Assembly: GCA_003542955.1 (NCBI GenBank)
Contig: DPJP01000163.1
Span: 214-5,267 of the forward strand
Length of the DNA: 5,054 nt
DNA from: Armatimonadota bacterium
GTDB taxonomy: Bacteria; Armatimonadota; Zipacnadia; Zipacnadales; UBA11051
Reading direction: 5' to 3'
In this document: positions 1-5,054 of the stretch, in pieces
How the letters are laid out: each line of letters opens with the position of its first letter
Numbering within the stretch: the stretch's first letter is position 1
Notes under the pieces: generated by a model
What the model was told of the DNA's origin: nothing
Database searches by the model: none
What the model saw: the letters and a program-made list of their open reading frames with translations, nothing else
Position numbers and translations under genes: made by a program

Positions 1-2
1 GC

Positions 3-332
3 GACCAGCAACTGGTCATCTGGTCATGGGGCTTGCCGGGCTTCGGCTATGCCGTCAAGGCCGACAGCGCCCATGATGTACTCGGGCCGTTGGGGTCGAT
101 CATGTTCCCGGGTGAGGGCAAGCTACAGGTGAACCTCCAGGACGGCGAGCACTTTGTCGAGTTCGAAGCCGACACGGGCGCCGACTGGTTCCGCAAGCAG
201 ATGTCCCACTTCATCGAGTGCTGCAACACGGGCGCTCAGCCGGTAGCAGGGGCGAAGGAGGGCATCGAGTCCACGCGCATCGCCGAGGCTGCCCTCAGCG
301 TCGGCAACCGCCCTGCCATCATCGAGCTGTAG
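3..332 (+). CDS. Gfo/Idh/MocA-family oxidoreductase, C-terminal 109 residues (5' end outside window)
   Basis: The frame is open from the left edge (first full codon at 3) to a TAG at 330-332, so only the last 109 residues are visible. The family usually has about 330-450 residues, so the N-terminal NAD(P)-binding Rossmann domain lies to the left. The visible end carries the typical closing block of the family: FRKQMSHFIECCNTGAQP, then an AKEGIES segment, then AEAALSVGNRPAIIEL. This corresponds to the usual helix with a conserved F/H pattern, a G-x-x-P turn, an alanine-rich helix and a last beta strand ending in a hydrophobic residue plus L. Family members oxidise or reduce sugars, inositols or sugar acids in the cytoplasm with NAD(P). 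The substrate cannot be read from this end. A TTG at 33 is an internal leucine codon, not the start, because the frame continues upstream with good coding character. Family call is firm; substrate is unknown. Confidence 0.85.
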   Translation, partial: DQQLVIWSWGLPGFGYAVKADSAHDVLGPLGSIMFPGEGKLQVNLQDGEHFVEFEADTGADWFRKQMSHFIECCNTGAQPVAGAKEGIESTRIAEAALSVGNRPAIIEL

Positions 333-361
333 CCTGCGCGCCACGGACGGCAACGGCACGT

Positions 362-469
362 AACCGCGAAAGACGCGAAAGGGCGCGAAAAGGAACGGCA
401 GAGGCAACGACAGAGAACCGCGAAAGACGCGAAAAGGCGCGAAAAGGGACGGCAGAGGCAACGACAGAG
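362..469 (+). repeat. Two tandem copies of a 54-base unit (CGCGAAA version)
   Basis: Copy one is 362-415 and copy two is 416-469, directly adjacent. They match at 52 of 54 positions, with no gaps; the two differences are at unit positions 20 (G/A) and 33 (A/G). Each unit has a 30-base head of three sub-units containing CGCGAAA, starting AACCGCGAAA, followed by a 24-base linker containing ACGGCAGAGGCAACGACAG. The array begins 29 bases after the oxidoreductase stop codon. Confidence 0.95.
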
Positions 470-470
470 A

Positions 471-498
471 AACCGCGGATAACGCCGATAACGCGGAT
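471..498 (+). repeat. 28-base repeat, CGCGGAT version, forward copy
   Basis: It follows the second 54-base unit after one base and starts with the same AACCGCG, but its three sub-units end in GAT instead of GAAA (AACCGCGGAT first). It is the reverse complement of 700-727 at 27 of 28 positions and of 585-612 at 25 of 28 positions. It is therefore the left arm of two possible stems. Confidence 0.92.
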
Positions 499-502
499 AT
501 GA

Positions 503-530
503 GCAACGGCCGATGGCCGGCTGGCGTTGC
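503..530. other. Possible small hairpin between the repeat arms
   Basis: GCAACG at 503-508 pairs with CGTTGC at 525-530. GCC at 509-511 can then pair with GGC at 519-521, leaving a seven-base loop and a three-base bulge (522-524). No T-run follows, so it is not a classic intrinsic terminator. It lies between the forward and reverse halves of the array. It could simply be two linkers (CAACGGC type) meeting head to head. Confidence 0.35.
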
Positions 531-571
531 CTCTACCTCCATTCTGCGCGCCTCGTGGCTGGAGTGTCGTC

Positions 572-630
572 CGTCGTTGCCTTCATCCGCGCTATCGGCG
601 TCATTCGCGGTTGAGAAGCCGTTGGCCGTT
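572..630 (-). repeat. 59-base direct repeat, copy A (reads on the - strand)
   Basis: This segment matches 687-745 at 55 of 59 positions without gaps, 115 bases apart. The differences are at 580/695 (C/T), 592/707 (C/T), 605/720 (T/C) and 623/738 (T/C). It contains the 28-base CGCGGAT-type element in reverse orientation (585-612) plus part of the linkers on both sides, including GAGAAGCCGT on the right. The conserved linkers show that the whole element plus linkers was duplicated, not just the core. Confidence 0.92.
585..612 (-). repeat. 28-base repeat, reverse copy 1
   Basis: Read on the - strand it starts AACCGCGAAT and matches the forward copy 471-498 at 25 of 28 positions. The three differences are all transitions. 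With the forward copy it could form a stem with an 86-base loop. Confidence 0.9.
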
Positions 631-646
631 CGCTTTTGCCGTTGCT

Positions 647-676
647 TTCCGTGTTCTTCTGTGTGTTCCGTGGTTT
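647..676 (-). repeat. 30-base repeat, CACGGAA version, reverse orientation
   Basis: Read on the - strand this begins AAACCACGGAACACACAGAA and ends with AACACGGAA. It has the same build as the other elements (an ACC start, then short sub-units ending in GAA) but with CACGG or CACAG cores in place of CGCG. It sits between the two 59-base copies and is present once in this window. Confidence 0.75.
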
Positions 677-686
677 GACGGCCGTT

Positions 687-745
687 CGTCGTTGTCTTCA
701 TCCGCGTTATCGGCGTCATCCGCGGTTGAGAAGCCGTCGGCCGTT
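687..745 (-). repeat. 59-base direct repeat, copy B (reads on the - strand)
   Basis: Partner of the 572-630 copy (55/59 match). It contains the reverse 28-base element 700-727. It ends 47 bases before the start codon of the first lyase gene and is the last recognisable repeat of the interval. Confidence 0.92.
700..727 (-). repeat. 28-base repeat, reverse copy 2
   Basis: Its reverse complement matches the forward copy at 471-498 at 27 of 28 positions; the single difference is A481 against C717. With the forward copy it can form a stem with a 201-base loop that encloses the competing reverse copy 585-612. Confidence 0.92.
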
Positions 746-778
746 GCGTGCTGCGCAGAGCCGGGGTGTATGCATGAC

Positions 779-784
779 GGGAGG
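779..784 (+). promoter_or_regulatory. Ribosome binding site that fixes the GTG start of the first lyase
   Basis: GGGAGG lies eight bases before GTG 793. An in-frame TGA at 787-789 rules out any earlier start in this frame. The next in-frame ATG (802) is 17 bases from the site and would remove the only positive charge (R3) ahead of the hydrophobic signal-peptide core. GTG 793 is therefore the better start. Confidence 0.8.
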
Positions 785-792
785 AATGAGCC

Positions 793-3432
793 GTGCTGCG
801 CATGCTAACCGTTGCCCTCATCGTGCTCACCTCGTCGGCCCGGGCGCATGAGTGGGAGGTGCGCTACGCCCAACTCGCGGACCAGACGCCCGAGTGGACG
901 GCGATGGGCCGCGTCCCCGGCTGGAGCATCGACATCTCCGCCGATGGCTCGACGATCGAGATCGACGGCGACGAGGGCCCATACCGGGGCATTGTGCTCA
1001 TTGGGCGCCCGTGGACGGTCCCCGATGCCCGCGCCGTCGAGATCAGCCTCGAGTACCAGACCTTCTGCGCAATATCCACAGAGGAGATGAAGCGCTCCGG
1101 CACGGTGCAGTTGATGGCCTTCACCCGCGATCGCTGGGATGCTCTGGCGACCGAACCGGCGAAGGCCGTGGACCTCGCTCTCGCGCCGAAGCCGCTCTGC
1201 CAGAAGGGTATCCACGCCCAGGGCGATGATGTGACCGAGTGGCTGCCCTGTATGCAGGAGGCCCGTCTCGGGGCGCTCGGCGGCATGGCCGGGCAGGAGG
1301 TCATCCTCGCCATCGTCTGGTCCGCCTACCATTTCGAGCCGGAGTGGGCGAAGTTCCGCAACCTTGAGGTGAGGCCCACGCCACCCAGAGACCTCGAGAC
1401 GGAGTTCCTCCAGCAGCTCGATCTCGATCGACCCGAACTGGTCGCCGTGAAGGATGCCCTGGGGCGCGGAGACCGTGATGCCGCGAAGGCTGCCCTCGTC
1501 GCCTACATGCGCACCCGCGAGCAGCCCTCCCTGCCGCCCCTGCCGACGGATGCGCCCGAATCGGTCATCCGCTCCGCCGATGGCACGCTCAGCCACACAT
1601 TCACACTGGTCGGCTGTCCGCCGACGACTATCGGCGAGCAGATACGCTGGAACGAGGACCCCCACAACTACGACCAGTGGGCGATCGCGCTGAACCGGCA
1701 CTACCACTGGCTCGCACTCGGCCGTGCCTACTCCGCTACAGGTGATGAGAAATACGCCGCGGAGTTCGCGGCACAGGTGCGGAGCTGGGTCGAGGCTATG
1801 CCCGTCCAGATCGGCTCGACCTACATCGAGGGCCCGTACGTGGAGCCGGGCCTTTCGAACCTCAGCCTTGATGCCGGCATTCGCATGGCACAGACGTGGT
1901 GGCAGGCGTATGCCTACTTCAAGGACTCGCCGGGCTTCGATGTCGATACGCAGATGCTCATGCTCCGATCGTTCTGGGAGCATGCGGTCTACCTGATGGA
2001 CGAGCGGGTGTGGCACCCGAAGAGCAACTGGGGCGCCATGGAGGTCAACGGCCTGTTCACGCTCGCCGTGATGATGCCCGAGATGCGCGACAGCCGCCTG
2101 TGGCTGGACACCGCGAGGCAGCGCCTCGTCGAGGCCCTCGCCGCGCAGGTGTATCCCGATGGCGCGCAGATGGAGTTGGCGCCCGGCTACCACGGGGTGA
2201 CGCTCAACAACGTGGTCGGGACGCTCGAGTTGGCCCGGCGCAACAGTGTAGACTTGCCCCCCGACTTCGCAGCCGGGCTCGAGATGATGTACGAGTACTA
2301 TGTCGCGATCAGCACTCCTCACGGGCGCACACCCGCCGTCAATGACTCCGGGTGGGGGGGCGTCGCCGGCGCCCTGCGCAAGGGTGCGGAGCTGTTCCCG
2401 CAGCGTCAGGATTTCCTGTACGTGGCGAGCGCCGGCGCGGAGGGCACGCCTCCCGAGAAGATCTCCTGGAGCCTGCCGTACGCAGGCTGGCACATGATGC
2501 GGACCGGCTGGACACCCGCTGACAAGTACCTGTTCTTCGAGGCGGGACCATACGGCGCCGCACATCAGCACGAGGACCAACTCAACCTGCTGCTGCACGC
2601 AGGCGGGAAGACGCTGCTCACTGAAGGCGGCGTCTACTCGTATGACCGCTCCGAATGGCGCAGGTATGTGCTCTCCAGCCGCGCGCATAACGTCGTGCAT
2701 GTCGATGGTCTCGAGCAGCAGCGGCGGGGTCTGCGCGAGACGATGACTACCGCCGACCCGTACGAGAGCCGCTGGTCGTCCGACGCCGACTTCGACTATG
2801 CCCAGGGCACGTACTCGAGCGGCTTTGGCCCAGAGAGGCAGTTGCGCGTCACCCACACCCGCCGCGTGCTGTTCGTCAAGCCCGACTACTGGATCGTGAT
2901 CGATTCCTTCACACCGGAGGATGACCGACAGCACACCTACGAGGCGCTCTTCCACCTGGATGCCGATGATGCCGTGGTTGATGACCAGACACGTGCTGCG
3001 AGCGTTGTCGTCGGCGACACCGGCCTGCGGATCATCCCGATTGCCGCCGCCCTGCCTGAGGTCGAGATCATCAAGGGGCAGATAGAGCCGGTTGTGCAGG
3101 GGTGGCTGCCGACGGGCCGCCACAACGAGCTGCGCCCCATCCCGACGGCCGTGTTCCGCTGGGCTGCGACCGGGCCACTCACCGTCGCCTACGCGCTGGC
3201 GCCACGGGAGGAAGCGCAGTGGCCTGTGAGGGCCTGCGAGTGTCTGCCAGGGAGCACCGCGACCTCGATTGTCTCCGAGATCGCCCTGACTACCGGGGGC
3301 CGTGACCTGCTCGCCGTGGGTGAGGCGGGCGCCGGCCGTGAGCTGCCGGGCCTCGGGGAGACCGACGCGGAGATGACGCTTACCCGTATCGGTGACGATG
3401 GAAGTGTCCGGAGTCGCTTTGACCTGCGCTGA
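793..3432 (+). CDS. Secreted heparinase II/III-like polysaccharide lyase with N-terminal beta-sandwich domain (879 aa)
   Basis: Complete gene, GTG start, TGA stop. Residues 1-18 are a short signal peptide (R3, hydrophobic core, cleavage expected after ARA at 16-18), so the enzyme acts outside the cytoplasm. Residues about 19-198 look like a beta-sandwich, possibly carbohydrate-binding, domain ending in FRNLEVRPTP; this is inferred from strand pattern only. Residues about 201-490 match the alpha-helical toroid of heparinase II/III-like lyases, beginning LDLDRPEL (209-216), with SNWGAMEVNG around N412 and MELAPGYHG around Y466. Residues about 560-760 carry the beta-sheet lyase domain: GAAHQHEDQLN (H591, H593, D595; the family H-x-H-x-D motif) and SSRAHNVVHVDG (628-639). 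By family analogy N412, Y466 and H591 are the likely substrate-neutralising and catalytic residues for beta-elimination of a uronate-containing glycan. Nothing essential appears missing. The exact substrate (alginate, heparin/heparan, other uronan) cannot be decided here. It lies 36 bases before a second lyase gene. Confidence 0.88.
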   Translation: MLRMLTVALIVLTSSARAHEWEVRYAQLADQTPEWTAMGRVPGWSIDISADGSTIEIDGDEGPYRGIVLIGRPWTVPDARAVEISLEYQTFCAISTEEMKRSGTVQLMAFTRDRWDALATEPAKAVDLALAPKPLCQKGIHAQGDDVTEWLPCMQEARLGALGGMAGQEVILAIVWSAYHFEPEWAKFRNLEVRPTPPRDLETEFLQQLDLDRPELVAVKDALGRGDRDAAKAALVAYMRTREQPSLPPLPTDAPESVIRSADGTLSHTFTLVGCPPTTIGEQIRWNEDPHNYDQWAIALNRHYHWLALGRAYSATGDEKYAAEFAAQVRSWVEAMPVQIGSTYIEGPYVEPGLSNLSLDAGIRMAQTWWQAYAYFKDSPGFDVDTQMLMLRSFWEHAVYLMDERVWHPKSNWGAMEVNGLFTLAVMMPEMRDSRLWLDTARQRLVEALAAQVYPDGAQMELAPGYHGVTLNNVVGTLELARRNSVDLPPDFAAGLEMMYEYYVAISTPHGRTPAVNDSGWGGVAGALRKGAELFPQRQDFLYVASAGAEGTPPEKISWSLPYAGWHMMRTGWTPADKYLFFEAGPYGAAHQHEDQLNLLLHAGGKTLLTEGGVYSYDRSEWRRYVLSSRAHNVVHVDGLEQQRRGLRETMTTADPYESRWSSDADFDYAQGTYSSGFGPERQLRVTHTRRVLFVKPDYWIVIDSFTPEDDRQHTYEALFHLDADDAVVDDQTRAASVVVGDTGLRIIPIAAALPEVEIIKGQIEPVVQGWLPTGRHNELRPIPTAVFRWAATGPLTVAYALAPREEAQWPVRACECLPGSTATSIVSEIALTTGGRDLLAVGEAGAGRELPGLGETDAEMTLTRIGDDGSVRSRFDLR

Positions 3433-3468
3433 AACGCGCCATCACTCACTCGAACGCGGGGCCTGCCG

Positions 3469-5054
3469 ATGAACACAGCGTCACAGCATGCGCGTCTTCT
3501 CTTCGGCTCAGTCGTCCTGCTGCTGGCCGTCGGCAACGCCTCCGCATTCATGCCGTGCGTCGACGGCTACCCCGGCTTCGGTACGGCCGAGGAGGAGGAG
3601 CAGTGGTACCAGGAGCACCTCGCAGCATGTCTCGACCGCATCATGGCATACCCCAAGCCACGCGGCTTCATGGGGCCGATGAGCAAAGGCGAGGCTGCCA
3701 ACCGTGCTGCGGGGTGCGAGGAGATCGCCGATTGGTGGGCCTCGCAGAGCGATGAGTGGCTCTACAGCTTCCTCCCGGTCGAGACGCCACACGTGCTCTG
3801 TGTCGGCTACAGCAGCGGCTGCCCCATCCATGGCGGGTACCGGGGCACGCTGCAGCCCGACCTGACCCGCAAGTACCACTACGTCTGCGCTCGCGGGGAG
3901 GAGGACTGGTACCCGGGTTGCACGGCTCGCAATCCCGCGACCGGCGAGGAGGTCACCGTCGTCGACGAGGGTGAGGGGTGGGTGGCGCCGGAGGGCTTCC
4001 ACGGCGCGGGACAGACCTACGACTTCATTCGCGCATGGCCTGCAGGTCTCATCAAGAAATGGGTGGTCGGCGCTCCATACGCCGGTGAGGCGAACCGCCT
4101 CGACCCGGCGGGCAGTCCCGCGGTCCAATCGCTCAGCTACATGTACGCCAGGACCGGCGACCCGAAGTACGCGCATGCCCAGGGGATACTGCTCAACCGC
4201 TTCGCTGAAGTCTATCCCGGCTACTACCAGCCCGCATACGGCTCCCGCTGGCGGTCACCTCGGAAGATGTGCCCGGCCAACTTCGAGCCCGACCACATCT
4301 TCCAGATTGCCATCGCCTATGATCTGGTTTTCGACGGACTGCTGCAGGACGCTTCGCTTGTCGAGTTCTTCGCCACGAAGGGCGATGCCGACTACAATGG
4401 CGACGGGACGCTCACGCCCGAGGACATCACCTTCAATATCCAGAAGAGCTTGATGGGCTCGATGTACGAGGTGATGCATCGTTTCCCGACGGTCGGCCAG
4501 GGCGCGGACAGTGCACTCTGCGCGATTGCCCGTGCCTGCGGCAACCCGCTCATCGTGCAGGACGCCCTCGAGCTGTTGCTGTTCAAGGTCGAGAACGAGT
4601 TTCACCGCGACGGCATGTACTTCGAGGACAGCTCCGGCTACCGTGGCACCGGCGGCGGTTACGTCTGGGCCGCCAGGGCGCTGCAGGGCTTCTTCGACGG
4701 AGAGATCATCAAGCAGCCCATCGACATCCTCGGCGACCCCAACTTCAAGCTCAACAGGTACCAGCGCTGTCAGACCGTCCGCAGCTGCGACGGCCGGCTG
4801 CTCGCTATCGGCGATTCGGTCAACAGCCGGGACCCCGTGTTGCCCACTGCGCCCGCCGACGGCACGCTCACGGCAAGCGTGCTCTTTGACGGACCCGGCT
4901 TTGCGATCCTGCGTAGCGGCGACGACGTCGCTACCCGCAAACACCTGCTGCTCTACTTCGCCCAGTCGGGCTGCGGGCATGGCCACCAGGACCTTCTTCA
5001 CGTCCAGCCTGTCGCCTACGGCTACGATCTGTCGGCCCAGATAGGCTACTGGGC
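3469..5054 (+). CDS. Second secreted heparinase II/III-like protein, N-terminal 528 residues (3' end outside window)
   Basis: The frame is open from ATG 3469 to the window edge. ATG 3469 is the first usable start after the preceding stop codon, with only a weak GGGG (3458-3461) as ribosome binding site. Residues 1-26 form a signal peptide (R9, hydrophobic core 10-21, cleavage after ASA). Residues about 105-175 contain a cysteine-rich insert: C111, C118-P-I-H-G, C140, and YPGC with C151. Residues about 180-400 are helical and repeat-like, as in the heparinase toroid, with a DGMYFEDSSGYRG segment placing Y391 at the usual tyrosine site. Residues 308-319 form an EF-hand-like loop. Near the edge SGCGHGHQDLL (H504, H506, D508) is the family H-x-H-x-D motif. 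It is therefore a paralogue by fold of the preceding lyase, but the two share little direct sequence and it lacks the clear SNW motif. Thirteen cysteines suit an exported, possibly disulfide-bonded protein. The beta-sheet domain after the motif lies beyond the edge. Lyase activity is inferred. Confidence 0.78.
   Translation, partial: MNTASQHARLLFGSVVLLLAVGNASAFMPCVDGYPGFGTAEEEEQWYQEHLAACLDRIMAYPKPRGFMGPMSKGEAANRAAGCEEIADWWASQSDEWLYSFLPVETPHVLCVGYSSGCPIHGGYRGTLQPDLTRKYHYVCARGEEDWYPGCTARNPATGEEVTVVDEGEGWVAPEGFHGAGQTYDFIRAWPAGLIKKWVVGAPYAGEANRLDPAGSPAVQSLSYMYARTGDPKYAHAQGILLNRFAEVYPGYYQPAYGSRWRSPRKMCPANFEPDHIFQIAIAYDLVFDGLLQDASLVEFFATKGDADYNGDGTLTPEDITFNIQKSLMGSMYEVMHRFPTVGQGADSALCAIARACGNPLIVQDALELLLFKVENEFHRDGMYFEDSSGYRGTGGGYVWAARALQGFFDGEIIKQPIDILGDPNFKLNRYQRCQTVRSCDGRLLAIGDSVNSRDPVLPTAPADGTLTASVLFDGPGFAILRSGDDVATRKHLLLYFAQSGCGHGHQDLLHVQPVAYGYDLSAQIGYW
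4390..4425 (+). other. EF-hand/dockerin-like calcium loop coding segment inside the second lyase
   Basis: Residues 308-319 read DYNGDGTLTPED. This fits the 12-position calcium loop: D at 1, N at 3, D at 5, G at 6, a hydrophobic residue at 8 and acidic D at 12. It is followed by a hydrophobic helix start (ITFNI). A single loop is present; dockerin domains carry two, and I see no second loop within the visible part. Its place inside the helical domain suggests a structural calcium site or an inserted loop rather than a cellulosome anchor. Confidence 0.6.

Larger units (their letters stand above)
333..792. other. Gene-free interval filled with composite short repeats in two orientations
   Basis: These 460 bases separate the oxidoreductase stop codon from the first lyase start. 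I see no credible gene in them. Open frames on both strands translate to low-complexity strings rich in R, T, E or S, L, P, which is what these repeats give in any frame. From about 362 to 498 the repeats read on the + strand; from about 572 to 745 they read on the - strand. Three sequence versions occur: a CGCGAAA version (362-391 and 416-445), a CGCGGAT version (471-498, with reverse copies at 585-612 and 700-727) and a CACGGAA version (reverse, 647-676). Linkers are rich in ACGGC and CAACG. I found no convincing promoter pair and no hairpin followed by a T-run. The last 45 bases (748-792) are free of the repeat and contain the lyase ribosome binding site. Confidence 0.8.

Noticed and set aside
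675..711. Promoter with a -35-like TTGACG at 675-680
   Set aside because: No acceptable -10 box lies 16-18 bases downstream (the bases there read TCATCC), and the site falls within the edge of repeat sequence. A match to one hexamer alone is expected by chance.
362..745. CRISPR array
   Set aside because: Repeat units are adjacent or linked by related linkers, not by unique spacers of constant length. Orientation changes within the interval, and no Cas gene is visible.
747..802. An 11-base direct repeat CGTGCTGCGCA at 747-757 and 792-802, the second spanning the lyase start codon
   Set aside because: Curious, and in the same frame, but the upstream copy runs into a TGA at 775-777 and has no ribosome binding site. 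Too short to separate from chance or a minor slippage event.
123..830. A 235-codon frame on the - strand across the repeat interval
   Set aside because: Its translation is repetitive (SALSALSAVSLSLPLP type) and simply follows the repeats. It also overlaps the conserved end of the oxidoreductase gene.
218..851. Three short + strand frames in the repeat interval (218-502, 527-808, 636-851)
   Set aside because: Their products are low-complexity readings of the repeats (ENRERREKARKGTAEATTE type). None has family motifs or a convincing ribosome binding site, and they overlap real genes at their ends.
2354..2360. Run of seven G within the first lyase gene as a phase-variation site
   Set aside because: The reading frame is intact across it (NDSGWGGVAG). 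A G7 run is not rare in such GC-rich coding sequence, and there is no sign of frame variation.
805..3123. A 772-codon stop-free frame on the - strand opposite the first lyase gene
   Set aside because: It runs antisense to a gene with clear family motifs in the + strand frame. Its translation is rich in R, V, G, L and H without recognisable domains, as expected for the mirror of a GC-rich gene whose codon bias rarely yields stops on the other strand.
3433..3468. Terminator or promoter between the two lyase genes
   Set aside because: The 36 bases contain no clear inverted repeat, no T-run and no promoter-like hexamers. Co-transcription is the simpler reading.

Overview
The window is a GC-rich stretch of bacterial chromosome with all genes on the + strand. 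It holds the 3' end of a Gfo/Idh/MocA-type sugar oxidoreductase gene (3-332), a 460-base gene-free interval filled with short composite repeats (333-792), a complete secreted heparinase II/III-like polysaccharide lyase gene (793-3432), and a second, different secreted heparinase II/III-like gene that starts at 3469 and runs off the right edge. The second gene is open to the last base of the window, so a scan that requires a stop codon would miss it.

Gfo/Idh/MocA enzymes, exported heparinase-like lyases, a strongly GC-biased third codon position and large non-coding repeat clusters together fit environmental polysaccharide degraders of the Planctomycetota, Lentisphaerota, Armatimonadota or related lineages, often known only from metagenome bins. 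No rRNA or other phylogenetic marker is present, so this placement is an inference from gene content and style.

Proposed working model: the two lyases are exported by signal peptides and cleave uronate-containing polysaccharide outside the cytoplasm by beta-elimination. The cytoplasmic NAD(P)-dependent oxidoreductase upstream may act on sugars derived from such glycans. The lyases are 36 bases apart with no terminator between them, so they are probably co-transcribed. Whether the oxidoreductase shares their transcript is unclear, because the repeat interval separates them.

The most unusual part is the repeat interval. It contains three sequence versions of one design (short sub-units of about 9-10 bases built on CGCG/CACGG cores), joined by linkers rich in ACGGC and CAACG. 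The left half is written on the + strand and the right half on the - strand. One 28-base element on the left can therefore pair with either of two reverse copies on the right (27/28 and 25/28 matches), giving two alternative long stems just upstream of the first lyase gene.
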